A DNA stretch of 64,000 nucleotides from Christiangramia sp. Lineage in GTDB: Bacteria; Bacteroidota; Bacteroidia; Flavobacteriales; Flavobacteriaceae. Positions within the stretch are counted from its first letter, which is position 1, and every line of letters begins with the position of its first letter. Below are positions 43,170 to 52,301 of this stretch, piece by piece. The position numbers and the translations under genes were made by a program. The stretch lies in the NCBI RefSeq assembly GCF_029937855.1, contig NZ_JAPYPC010000021.1:1-64000 (forward strand), in the 5' to 3' direction. The notes beneath the pieces were generated by a model. The model did not search any database and was not told where the DNA came from. It was given only the letters and a program-made list of their open reading frames with translations.

Positions 43170-44406
43170 ATTCATAACGCAGTGACTCAATAGGATCCTG
43201 CTTGGCAGCTTTTGCAGCGGGGTAACTTCCGGCAAGAATAGCTACTAGAATGGTAATTCCTGTTGCCCAAAACATGGCCTTCCATGGTGTTGTAAAATCA
43301 AAATCGAGAGAGGTAGCTACCGCATAGCCTATTCCTATTCCAAGTAGAATTCCCAGTAAACCACCAATCTGACCGATAACCAGGGTTTCCAAAAAGAATT
43401 GAGTGGCAATAGTATTCTTCTTTGCGCCTAAAGCTTTTCTTACTCCAATTTCACGGGTCCTTTCTGTTACCGTTACCAACATAATGTTCATTAAAGCTAT
43501 GGATGAACCGAAAATAGTGATAATAGAAATGATCCAGGCAGCAATATTTAAAGCTCCTGTTATTGATAGAATTCTATTGATGAGATCGTCGCTTCTTTCC
43601 AGCCCGAAATTATTTTCCTCCTTCGGGTTTAATCCTCGAATATTTCTGAAAGTGATGATGGCTTCATCCATAGCAGCATCCAAAAGTTCTTTGTCTTCCA
43701 CTTTCACACTAAGATTGTAATTGATATTTGGCTGGGAAAAAAGGGATCGGGCATGTTGGATAGGTATAAAAACCCGAAGATCCTGGTTATTGCCGAAGGT
43801 ACTTCCCTTAGATTCCAGCACACCAATGACTTTAAATTTTGCCCCTCTAACACTAATGGTGCGATTTATCGGGTCAAATCCTTTAAATATACCATCTTTA
43901 AAATCTGAACCGATCACCGCCACATTATTATTGTTCTGAATATCGAAGACATTAAATTCCCTGCCATCTTCCACATTTAAACCTGAGTTTTCCAGGTAGT
44001 ATTCGTTCACCCCCAACACAGAAATTTCTGGGTCGGTCTTTTCATTTTCGTATTTAATTTCTGCGGAACCGGTTCCTGTAAAGGAAATAGCCGTTTCCGT
44101 ATACGGATATTCAAACTTTTCTTCAAATTCTTTTACTTCCCTGTAACTAATAATAGGATTTACTTTACGCTCTTCATTTCCAAAACTTTGTGTCCTGAAT
44201 TCATATCGCTGAAGATTGAAAGTATTGGATCCCATGGAAGCAAAATCCTTGCTAATCGTATTTTCTAATGCCGCCACTGCACTTAGAATCCCAACGAGAG
44301 CGGTAATACCAATAGCGATGATGAGAACGGTGAGGATAGTTCTTAATGACTGATTTTTAATGGAATTAAGGGCGATCCTTATATTTTCCCGAAAGAGTGA
44401 AAACAT
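43168..44406 (-). CDS. MacB-type ABC transporter permease
   Basis: A 412-residue protein with the MacB/FtsX topology: helix 1 at about residues 22-42 (TILTVLIIAIGITALVGIL), a large periplasmic MacB_PCD domain (about 45-280), then three helices (about 288-310, 338-365, 377-395). The motif ERTREIGVRKALGAKKNTI before helix 3 is diagnostic. Such permeases with a LolD/MacB ATPase move lipoproteins or drugs across the periplasm by mechanotransmission. No ATPase gene is adjacent here, so the partner is elsewhere. Confidence 0.93.
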   Translation of the reverse strand: MFSLFRENIRIALNSIKNQSLRTILTVLIIAIGITALVGILSAVAALENTISKDFASMGSNTFNLQRYEFRTQSFGNEERKVNPIISYREVKEFEEKFEYPYTETAISFTGTGSAEIKYENEKTDPEISVLGVNEYYLENSGLNVEDGREFNVFDIQNNNNVAVIGSDFKDGIFKGFDPINRTISVRGAKFKVIGVLESKGSTFGNNQDLRVFIPIQHARSLFSQPNINYNLSVKVEDKELLDAAMDEAIITFRNIRGLNPKEENNFGLERSDDLINRILSITGALNIAAWIISIITIFGSSIALMNIMLVTVTERTREIGVRKALGAKKNTIATQFFLETLVIGQIGGLLGILLGIGIGYAVATSLDFDFTTPWKAMFWATGITILVAILAGSYPAAKAAKQDPIESLRYE

Positions 44407-44541
44407 GGCTTGAATTTTCTTGGCTTACCGGTTAGACTCTAAAAATAGAACTTTGTTACTTAAAATTTCAAATAAGTTTGGGTTCGCTTAAAAATTAAGA
44501 TATTTGCATTCCTAATTAGCAAATGCAGCTTAGAACATATC

Positions 44542-45915
44542 ATGGCACAAAAACCATCTATACCAAAAGGAACAAGGGATTTTTCCCCGGAAGAAGTAGC
44601 GAAAAGAAATTATATTTTTCAAACTATTCAATCTGAATTTAAAAGCTTTGGATTTCAGCCAATTGAAACGCCAAGTTTTGAAAACTCTTCTACCTTAATG
44701 GGAAAATACGGAGAAGAAGGTGATCGTCTGATCTTTAAGATCCTGAATTCCGGGGATTTTCTGAAAAAAGCTGATAAAAAAGCTTTATCAAATAATGATA
44801 GCCTGGGCCTTACTTCTTCTATTAGCGAAAAGGCTTTACGTTATGATCTAACCGTCCCTTTTGCCAGATACGTGGTACAACATCAAAATGAGATTGAATT
44901 TCCTTTTAAGCGTTATCAAATTCAGCCGGTTTGGAGGGCAGATCGTCCACAAAAAGGAAGGTTCAGGGAATTCTTCCAGTGCGATGCAGATGTGGTAGGA
45001 AGTAATAGCCTGTGGCAGGAGGTAGAATTTATTCAGCTATATGATGCTGTGTTTAGTAAATTAGGTCTTACCGGCGTAACCATAAAAATTAATAATCGAA
45101 AAATTCTTTCGGGCTTTTCAGAAGTAATAGGGGAGCAGGACAAACTTATCGATTTTACGGTTGCACTGGACAAGCTGGATAAAATAGGCGAGGAGGGAGT
45201 AAAAAAAGAAATGCGCGAAAAAGGCATTTCTGAAGAAGCGATTACTAAAATCCAGCCTATTTTCAATTTAAATGGAAATTTCAGTGAAAAGATAACTGGA
45301 CTGCAAGATATATTGGCCGATTCAGAAACCGGACAAAAAGGTATTTCAGAATTACAATTTATTCAGGATGCAATTAAGGAGATGCCACTAAAAATTGCTC
45401 AATTAGATCTTGATGTCACGCTGGCGCGCGGATTAAATTATTATACAGGAGCAATTTTTGAAGTAGCTGCTCCAGAAGATGTGAAAATGGGATCTATAGG
45501 TGGCGGTGGCCGTTATGATGATCTTACCGGAATTTTTGGTTTGAAAGACATGAGCGGTATAGGAATCTCTTTTGGACTGGATCGTATTTACCTGGTTCTT
45601 GAAGAACTAGGTTTATTCCCTGATACCGTCACGCAAAATACCAAAGTTCTTTTTATCAATTTTGGTGAAAAAGAAGCTTTATACGCTATGCAAGCCGTTA
45701 GAAAATTAAGGGAAGAGAATATAACGGCAGAACTCTATCCCGATGCAGCTAAAATGGGTAAACAAATGAAATATGCCGATAAAAGGGATATTCCTTATAC
45801 GGTTTTAGCCGGCGAGGAAGAAATGAATAGTCAGAAATTCACTTTAAAACACATGAAATCTGGAGAGCAATCCAGCCTAGATTTCGATACGCTTAAAAAT
45901 AAGTTATCTAGCTGA
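44542..45915 (+). CDS. hisS: Histidyl-tRNA synthetase
   Basis: A 457-residue class II synthetase that charges tRNA-His. Motif 1 region [12 protein letters not shown], motif 2 [27 protein letters not shown], the histidine-specific [13 protein letters not shown] and motif 3 [15 protein letters not shown] are all present. A C-terminal anticodon-binding domain (about 365-450) follows. Slightly longer than the E. coli enzyme (424 residues) owing to an insertion near residues 190-270, as in other Bacteroidota. Convergent with the aldo/keto reductase gene. Confidence 0.97.
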   Translation: MAQKPSIPKGTRDFSPEEVAKRNYIFQTIQSEFKSFGFQPIETPSFENSSTLMGKYGEEGDRLIFKILNSGDFLKKADKKALSNNDSLGLTSSISEKALRYDLTVPFARYVVQHQNEIEFPFKRYQIQPVWRADRPQKGRFREFFQCDADVVGSNSLWQEVEFIQLYDAVFSKLGLTGVTIKINNRKILSGFSEVIGEQDKLIDFTVALDKLDKIGEEGVKKEMREKGISEEAITKIQPIFNLNGNFSEKITGLQDILADSETGQKGISELQFIQDAIKEMPLKIAQLDLDVTLARGLNYYTGAIFEVAAPEDVKMGSIGGGGRYDDLTGIFGLKDMSGIGISFGLDRIYLVLEELGLFPDTVTQNTKVLFINFGEKEALYAMQAVRKLREENITAELYPDAAKMGKQMKYADKRDIPYTVLAGEEEMNSQKFTLKHMKSGEQSSLDFDTLKNKLSS

Positions 45916-45919
45916 TTTA

Positions 45920-46870
45920 TTAATCACTAACCTGATTAAGATGATCCATTTCTTTATCTGTTAGCTCGTTAGCAATTGCTTCTTCAAAACTTTTAAAGTG
46001 TCCAAGTTTTGTAGCACTGGCAATGGGTGCCGTAATTCCCGGTTTTTGCATGATCCACCTTAAAGCCACCGCTGCCTGAGATATATTATGCTGAGCTGAA
46101 ACCTCCTTTAAAGCCTTCAAAATATTTTTTCCTCGATCATTAAAGTAATCTTTGAGGAATTTCTCGCGATTGGTTCCTTTGATATCCTTTTCTTCGGAAT
46201 ATTTCCCGGTAAGGAATCCGCTGGCGAGGGAGAAGTAACTGGTTACTCCCAGATTATGATGTTCGCAAATTTCACGGATTCTTCCTTCAAATTTATCCCG
46301 TACCATTAAATTATATTCCGGTTGAAATACTTCATATTTAGGTAAATCATTTTCTTCGGAAGCTTTTAAAGAAGCCTTTAATCTTTCGGGAGATAAATTA
46401 GAAGCTCCTATATATCTTACCTTTCCCTGATCTATTAATTTTTCATAAGCTTCCAGCGTTTCTTCCACAGGAGTTTTTTCATCGTCCCAATGGGTGAAAT
46501 ATAGGTCGATATGATCTGTTTCCAATCTGGTTAATGAATCTTCAACTGCTTTTAAAATATGGGTTTTTGAAATATCCTTATCCCCACCCTGCTGCATACT
46601 GGAGCCAACTTTGGTTGTGATTATAAGTTTATGACGATTTCCTCGTGCTTTCATATATTTCCCGATGATGCTTTCAGATTCTCCTCCCGAGTTTCCTTTA
46701 GCCCAACGCGAATAAACATCGGCTGAATCTATCATATTAATTCCCATGTCCAGTAAATGATCCATTAATCGGAAAGACTCTTTTTCATTTGCCGTCCAAC
46801 CAAAAACATTGCCGCCAAATATTATAGGAGGGCATTCTAATCCTGTATTTCCTAATTTTTGTATTTTCAT
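45920..46870 (-). CDS. Aldo/keto reductase
   Basis: About 316 residues of a NADPH-dependent TIM-barrel reductase: MKIQKLGNTGLECPPIIFG at the start, DSADVYSRW with catalytic Asp and Tyr, KLIITTKVG with Lys and YFTHWDDE with His, giving the Asp-Tyr-Lys-His tetrad. Substrate unknown; Bacteroidota relatives are called general stress or oxidoreductase. The start at 46870 follows an AAGGTT ribosome-binding-like sequence and is preferred over the in-frame ATG at 46900, which would add ten basic residues. Confidence 0.9.
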   Translation of the reverse strand: MKIQKLGNTGLECPPIIFGGNVFGWTANEKESFRLMDHLLDMGINMIDSADVYSRWAKGNSGGESESIIGKYMKARGNRHKLIITTKVGSSMQQGGDKDISKTHILKAVEDSLTRLETDHIDLYFTHWDDEKTPVEETLEAYEKLIDQGKVRYIGASNLSPERLKASLKASEENDLPKYEVFQPEYNLMVRDKFEGRIREICEHHNLGVTSYFSLASGFLTGKYSEEKDIKGTNREKFLKDYFNDRGKNILKALKEVSAQHNISQAAVALRWIMQKPGITAPIASATKLGHFKSFEEAIANELTDKEMDHLNQVSD

Positions 46871-47088
46871 AACCTTTTTTCTATTCTGCTTTTTGTTCAA
46901 ATTCTTTAAACTATAAAAGTTTCTTCTGAAGATAATAAATCAAATTTGACCGATAGAAATTTTATAATTTCTTAACTAGGTTATTAATTTTAAAATGCTG
47001 GCATTGATTAAAATTTAGATAATTTTAAAAACGCCTTAACACTAAAAGGTTCAATAATTAGCTATTTTGAAGTTGAAAAAAAATTGAA

Positions 47089-47643
47089 ATGAAAAATACA
47101 ATTTATATCCTCCTGTTCTGTTTGATCGGTTTCAAGGCAAATTCACAGAAGATTGCTGAAAAATTCACCCTTTCTCCTGCCGGTTTTGAGGATTCGGTTA
47201 TTATGGAATATCCAGGTAAAACCGATTCAAGATTATATATGGCCGCAAAAAGATGGGCGGAAAATATTATTTCTAATACAAATGATGCCAAATCAAGGGA
47301 TATAAAAGATCAATATCTTGAATATAAAGTCTTTGCTCCTCAAGCTTTTTCTATTACCGATAATGGAAATACCTATACCTGGGACGCCATGTTTGACCTG
47401 GCTTTTAGATTTCAGGATCAAAAAATTCGTTATGATGTGGAGATAGTGGAACTTTCCAGTCCAGATGCGCCTACGTTTCAAATCGTGGGAGGTAGAAATG
47501 ACTGGGCTTTTTATGCTGAAAACAATCAGCCTTATCCTTTAACTTCAGATGCCCGGAAAATAATGGAAGAAATAGTGAACGATTTTATAAGAGGAGTTTC
47601 AGCCTATGTAAATCGAGATGCAGAGATTCCGGTTAAAAAGTAA
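47089..47643 (+). CDS. Exported hypothetical protein, DUF4468-like
   Basis: A 184-residue protein with a signal peptide (about residues 1-19, FKANSQ). The body is alpha/beta: SRLYMAAKRWAENIISNTND then DQYLEYKVFAPQAFS and TWDAMFDLAFRFQDQKIRYDVEIVEL. The layout, a helix with LY..A..W then a strand pair with an R-x-D-x-E step, resembles the DUF4468 family (TBP-like fold) of Bacteroidota, but I cannot confirm it. It is probably periplasmic. Single gene with no close neighbours; it is the last gene before a 700-bp gap. Confidence 0.75.
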   Translation: MKNTIYILLFCLIGFKANSQKIAEKFTLSPAGFEDSVIMEYPGKTDSRLYMAAKRWAENIISNTNDAKSRDIKDQYLEYKVFAPQAFSITDNGNTYTWDAMFDLAFRFQDQKIRYDVEIVELSSPDAPTFQIVGGRNDWAFYAENNQPYPLTSDARKIMEEIVNDFIRGVSAYVNRDAEIPVKK

Positions 47644-48350
47644 AACTTACTTTTAAAAGGAAGATTAAAAAAAGCCTCTAGTTATAACTCCATTTTTTCC
47701 ACTTTTTTGAAATTTTATACCTCTAAAATGATATCCTTCCCGTTTTGGAAAAAAAAGCATTTTTATCTACCATTAGAAAATATGCAACGAATCGCTAAAT
47801 ACAGATACTTTTGTTGATAAACTTTTCGGCAACTGGAAATGAAAACAGGATTTTAAAATGCCGAATGTAGGACGGTGAAGCTTGAATAAGGTTCGTGCAA
47901 CTAATTCTTAAATATTCCTGCTGGAAGTTAAAAATAATTAAAACTGAAATAACTTAGCATAACTTTATAAGTTCTGCGAAAAGCTCATTCCTATCTTTAT
48001 ATTATAAATATTAAATCAATTATTTATGAGATATTAAAGAGGAGGACTTTCTTTCTCATGCGTTCTCAAAAAAGAAGAACATGGCCTAAAATGGGATACA
48101 TACGTAAAATAGGAAGTTATTTCTAGTTCATGACCAACCAAGAACTTTTTAAGAAGCAAGAGAAATTATTAATGATAATAAGGAAATGGCTGGCCACAAT
48201 ATAAGCCTTTGTCTTCATTTCTGTCGGTTTGCCTCCATACCATTGTCAGAACCTCAGAATTCTTTAGCGGGAATTCCAGGATGCTGAAAATTTTATCTGA
48301 TCAACCTTGAGATATATGACGAATAAAAAATCCAATTTAATTGAGAAATT
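47644..48350. other. Gene-poor gap of about 700 bp
   Basis: I read both strands and found no convincing gene or RNA. Short ORFs occur (for example 22 codons from 48058, MRSQKRRTWPKM, and 24 codons from 48130, MTNQELFKKQEKLL) but neither resembles a known protein. AT-rich and without clear promoter or terminator. It separates the housekeeping half of the window from the accessory region. Confidence 0.6.
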
Positions 48351-48980
48351 ATGGACATAATAGGATGGATTAAAAGATTAGGGAAGGGAAAAGAGAAAAG
48401 CTCCCTCAAACAGTTAAAAGACAAAAGTTATAGTAGCGAAAATAAATTTGATTCCCGAGAGCTTGCGAGGGAAAAGTTTGTTCGATCTAAACAAAAGTTG
48501 TTTGAGGTGAACAGGTGGTCTGAATTGCCAGAATTGTCAGCAAAATTTCAAATATATAATTCTCATGGAAAGAAGAAGGAGAAATTAAAAGTACATGATT
48601 ATATAAAAATCGAATTACCGCTACCTTCTCCCAATAATTGGGTATACGTAACAGCTATTAAGAATGAAGATGATTTTGCGGAATTTACTGTTAGTCCGAG
48701 TAAAGATCCAACCGATAGAGGTGAATTAAAAAAAGAAATAAAACATTTCTTTATAGATGAAGCTACCAGTACCTTCAAAGTTACTTTGGAAGAGAATACT
48801 ATTAAAGGTTTTGAAATTGGTAAAAATGAAGCAGTTAACAATAAGGGGGGTTCTGCAGGCAAAAGAAAATTAATTAACACCCTAATAGCTGAAGGTGCCT
48901 GGGCTGGTTTTCAGAAACTTCAGTGGAAGAAGTTGACAAAATATTTTGTACACAAAATTGAAATAAACAACAAACTATGA
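48351..48980 (+). CDS. Hypothetical protein coupled to an SDR gene
   Basis: A 209-residue soluble protein, very rich in Lys and Ser at the N-terminus (MDIIGWIKRLGKGKEKSSLKQ) and beta-rich in the middle (IKIELPLPSPNNWVYVTAIKNEDDFAEFTVSP). The C-terminal part is basic (KRKLINTLIAEGAWAGFQKLQWKKLTKYFV). No signal peptide, no cysteine, no motif I recognise. The stop overlaps the start of the SDR gene in ATGA (48977-48980), so the two are translated together; a lipid- or substrate-handling partner of the SDR is possible but speculative. Confidence 0.7.
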   Translation: MDIIGWIKRLGKGKEKSSLKQLKDKSYSSENKFDSRELAREKFVRSKQKLFEVNRWSELPELSAKFQIYNSHGKKKEKLKVHDYIKIELPLPSPNNWVYVTAIKNEDDFAEFTVSPSKDPTDRGELKKEIKHFFIDEATSTFKVTLEENTIKGFEIGKNEAVNNKGGSAGKRKLINTLIAEGAWAGFQKLQWKKLTKYFVHKIEINNKL

Positions 48981-49999
48981 AATTATCAAGTAATAACAGA
49001 AGTGAACTTCAGGGGTGCGTGGTAATCACCGGGGGCTCTGCCGGCGTAGGTAGGGCAACTGCAAAAGAATTTGCGAAAAAAGGCGCTAGAATTTTACTTA
49101 TTGCCAGAGGTAAAGATGGGCTGGAGGGCGCAAAACGGGATGTGGAAGAATGTGGTGGAGAGGCCTGGATATATATTGCCGATGTAGCAAATGCCCGGGA
49201 GATGGAAGAGGCGGCAAGCTTTGCTGAAGAAAATCTTGGACCTATTGCTATTTGGGTTAATAATGCTATGGTGAGTGTTTTTAGCAAAGCCATTGATATG
49301 AGTCCGGAAGAATTTGCCAGAGTTACCAATGTTACTTACCTGGGACAGGTTTATGGTACCCTGGCGGCATTAAAAAGAATGAAGCAAAGAAATTCAGGCA
49401 AAATAATTCTGGTAGGTTCTGCGCTTTCCTATCGCGGGATTCCATTGCAGTCTGCCTACTGTGCTTCCAAACATGCCATTCAGGGATTTTTTGAATCATT
49501 GCGTGCGGAGTTATTACATGATAATCTCAATATAGATCTTTCCATAGTACATCTGCCGGCAATGAACACTACACAGTTTGGCTGGGTAAAGACGAGGTTT
49601 ACCAAGAAACCCAAACCTATGGGTAAAATTTATCAGCCAGAGGTTGCAGCCCGTGCCATTGTAGAGGTTGCTGAAAGCGGGGTACGGCAGAGAATGGTAG
49701 GATATCCAACGGTACAAACCATCTGGGGTAATAAATTAGTGCCTGAATTTTTAGATCATTATATGGCTAAAAATGGTTTTGATGGCCAGCTAAGTGAGAA
49801 GGCAGAAGATCCCGATAGGCAACATAATCTTTGGGAACCTGTACCAGGGGATCAGGGGGTTCATGGTGATTTTAAGAACATAGCACAGGATTACAGTACT
49901 TTTGATGAGGTTTATGAACACAGAAGAATAATTGGAGTTTTTGGGATGGCTATGCTCGGAGTTGCGCTCTTTACAAGATTTCTTAAAAAAGAACCATAA
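48977..49999 (+). CDS. Short-chain dehydrogenase/reductase with C-terminal membrane anchor
   Basis: A 340-residue SDR. The nucleotide-binding motif is VITGGSAGVGRATAKEFAKKG, the NAM segment replaces NAG, and the active site is YCASKHAIQGFFESL with Tyr and Lys. After about residue 260 an extension follows and the last 20 residues form a membrane helix (IIGVFGMAMLGVALFTRF). Related SDRs of soil and marine bacteria, linked to stress, share this tail. Substrate unknown. It overlaps the upstream hypothetical gene by 4 bases. Confidence 0.9.
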   Translation: MKLSSNNRSELQGCVVITGGSAGVGRATAKEFAKKGARILLIARGKDGLEGAKRDVEECGGEAWIYIADVANAREMEEAASFAEENLGPIAIWVNNAMVSVFSKAIDMSPEEFARVTNVTYLGQVYGTLAALKRMKQRNSGKIILVGSALSYRGIPLQSAYCASKHAIQGFFESLRAELLHDNLNIDLSIVHLPAMNTTQFGWVKTRFTKKPKPMGKIYQPEVAARAIVEVAESGVRQRMVGYPTVQTIWGNKLVPEFLDHYMAKNGFDGQLSEKAEDPDRQHNLWEPVPGDQGVHGDFKNIAQDYSTFDEVYEHRRIIGVFGMAMLGVALFTRFLKKEP

Positions 50000-50160
50000 C
50001 ATTTTAATTTTCAGTATTCTTAATTCTGATAAGCCTTAATTTGATATTCCTGGGTTCAAGTATTGAAAAGAAATTAAAAATTACCGAAATGACCAGGAAT
50101 GGTTTCAGGTAAGACATTGAAATTTATTTCATTAAAATCTGCCATCAAAAAGTCGGGCTA

Positions 50161-51381
50161 TTAGTGATCATTTTTTAAACTATGATACCATTTTTGAAAA
50201 GGTACACTACTAATCCCATGTATAATGGTAGAAGCAACTACTATAAGGCTGGGAATCACCCAGGCAGATTCCATGGCTAATTGTTCTTTGGTATGCAGGG
50301 CATAATAAATTGCCGCTACTCCAATGGGACCGAACCAGCCCATGAAGAGTAGGTCTTTTTTTCTTTTCTTAAATTTTGGCATAAAGGGCCCAAGAGCAAA
50401 AAATCCTGGAATTCTTCTAAAAAGGATGACCAAAACTACGATCCCTATAGCCTTCCAGCCCAGGGCCACATATTCCTGCCAGGGCAAAACCAGGCCCAGG
50501 AGAAAATACGCCGGGATTGTGAAAATTCGCTCCATGGCTTCCTGCACCCGTTCTTCCTGCACATCTTCATTTTCAGAAATTACTCGTGAAAATGCCAGTC
50601 CGCCGATGAAGACAGCAATAATTCCGTTCATATTCAGCAGATTTAATCCTTCAAGTAAAACAAAAGACAATGCAAGTGAAAAGGGTAAAAATGATTTTTT
50701 GTTCATATATCCCTTGATATTTGCTTTATGCATCAACAAACCCGCACCGTACCCAGTAATATAAGCGATTACGGCACAGAGAATGGTTTTAAATAGCAAC
50801 ACCTCCACTATCCATTTACCTATTGGAAAACTATCTGCCTGAACAAGAAATATTCCAGCAAAAACCAAAGGAAATGCAAGACCATCATTTACTCCAGCCT
50901 CAAATGACAAGCTATTCCTTATAGAAGATGGCAGGTATTTTTCTGCCAGTTTTCCGGTAACAATCGTAGAGGCCACCACGGGATCTGTTGGAGTAATTAT
51001 CGCTCCTAACAGCAAACATTCGGCAATACTCAAATTAAAAACCAGGTATAACAGGAAACTGCCGCTTAGCCACATTAAAAGCATACCCCCTATTACAAGA
51101 AATGTCTGGGTCTGGAAATTCCTGCGGAAGAAACTTTTTGGTATACGCAAAGCGGTTGCCATTAATGCCATCGCTATGGTAAATTCAGAGGTTTTTTTTA
51201 AGACCGGTAGTGAACTGGTAATATCTAATTCTATAACACCTAAAATTTCAGGACCTAAAAGAATTGCTATTACTATAGACAAAAATGGCTCGGTAATAAA
51301 TATTTTCTTAAATTCTGAAAAAAATGTTCCTGAAATTAAAATAAGAACTCCCACAAAAAATATAATCAGCATTAAGTTCAT
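50161..51381 (-). CDS. Na+/H+ antiporter, CPA1 family (NhaP-like)
   Basis: A 406-residue transporter with about 11-12 helices. The family motif TPTDPVVAST in the middle and the ion-binding pair in FEAGVNDGLAFPL (ND) are those of CPA1 antiporters. It expels Na+ (or K+) in exchange for protons, fitting a marine or salt-stressed life style. No regulatory C-terminal domain: the sequence ends soon after the last helix. A cluster of stress genes surrounds it. Confidence 0.93.
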   Translation of the reverse strand: MNLMLIIFFVGVLILISGTFFSEFKKIFITEPFLSIVIAILLGPEILGVIELDITSSLPVLKKTSEFTIAMALMATALRIPKSFFRRNFQTQTFLVIGGMLLMWLSGSFLLYLVFNLSIAECLLLGAIITPTDPVVASTIVTGKLAEKYLPSSIRNSLSFEAGVNDGLAFPLVFAGIFLVQADSFPIGKWIVEVLLFKTILCAVIAYITGYGAGLLMHKANIKGYMNKKSFLPFSLALSFVLLEGLNLLNMNGIIAVFIGGLAFSRVISENEDVQEERVQEAMERIFTIPAYFLLGLVLPWQEYVALGWKAIGIVVLVILFRRIPGFFALGPFMPKFKKRKKDLLFMGWFGPIGVAAIYYALHTKEQLAMESAWVIPSLIVVASTIIHGISSVPFQKWYHSLKNDH

Positions 51382-51476
51382 AGTCTATTCAGTTGATATT
51401 ATAAGGAAAGGTATTTAAAGTCTGTGCAAATAGGAAGTTTATAGAATGCTATTTTGCTAGTTTTCAAAAATTTCAG

Positions 51477-51507
51477 AAAAAAAGCCTTCATTTAAGAAAG
51501 CTTTTTT
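51477..51507 (-). terminator. Terminator after the YciF-like gene
   Basis: AAAGCCTTC and GAAAGCTTT pair (one mismatch) over an ATTTAA loop; on the minus strand the stem is followed by a T-run. It starts 19 bases after the gene's stop. Confidence 0.75.
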
Positions 51508-51525
51508 CAAGTGAATTTGGCTAAT

Positions 51526-52011
51526 TTATTTTGCCTTTTGATTAATCCTTGATTTAGCCAACTGCTTCAATTTGTCATCGGCTGAATATTCCTCATCAAG
51601 CGTGCTTTTCAGTTTTTTAGCAATATCATCATAGCCCAGCTCTTCTGCATAAGTGGCTACAGAACCATACCCGGCAATTTCGTAATGTTCCACTCTCTGA
51701 GCATCTGCAATGAGGCCGGCATCTTTCGTGTCATCATCTGAGACTTCTTTAAGAAATTGTTCAGCTTCTTTTATGAGGCCCTTCATAGCCTGGCATTCTT
51801 CGCCTTTGGGATTAATATCCAGTTCCTCACAAATCTCTTCCAATCTTTTTTTATGGCCTTTGGTTTCTTCCAGATGTTCTTCAAAAGCTTTCTTTAAATC
51901 AGAATTAGTGGTGTTTTTTGCCATTTTAGGCAGTGCCTCTATAAGCTGTGATTCAGCACTATAAAGATCTTTAAGCTGGTGTTCAAATAATTCTTTTAAA
52001 TTTTTCATCAC
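51526..52011 (-). CDS. Ferritin-like YciE/YciF family stress protein (DUF892)
   Basis: A 161-residue all-helical protein starting MMKNLKELFEHQLKDLYSAESQLIEALPKMA, the DUF892/YciF signature. Conserved Glu and His residues (EEHLEETKGH, RVEHYEIAGYGS, LDEEYSADDKL) build a dinuclear metal centre in a four-helix bundle. Expression of YciE/YciF in other bacteria rises in osmotic or general stress. Cytoplasmic. The neighbourhood of an Na+/H+ antiporter supports a stress role. Confidence 0.93.
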   Translation of the reverse strand: MMKNLKELFEHQLKDLYSAESQLIEALPKMAKNTTNSDLKKAFEEHLEETKGHKKRLEEICEELDINPKGEECQAMKGLIKEAEQFLKEVSDDDTKDAGLIADAQRVEHYEIAGYGSVATYAEELGYDDIAKKLKSTLDEEYSADDKLKQLAKSRINQKAK

Positions 52012-52301
52012 ATCGATTTTTTTAGTTTACATAAAATTAAAGAGGTCTTCTACCAATATCAGTTAAGCGAATTGTAAAGCTTTGTTGTGCAAATGCTAAA
52101 AGAGTTATTACGATTCTCTGGTTATCAATATCGTAAGTGATGAAACCATCATATTTAGTCGTTGTTTATATTAATTGAATGATCTGAAGCAGGTTAAAAT
52201 AAGTTAAAGCTAGAATTATCAGCGTTTTAGCTTTTAAATTTGAGGTTCCTCTTTAAGATAAATTCATTCTATTCCTACACGTAACTCTAAAGCAAAAAGC
52301 T

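Noticed and set aside
48058-48205. Short ORFs of 22 and 24 codons in the 700-bp gap as small genes
   Set aside because: No ribosome-binding pattern or similarity that I can recognise; probably chance.
50324-50764. 146-codon plus-strand ORF opposite the antiporter
   Set aside because: Antisense to conserved membrane helices of the CPA1 protein.
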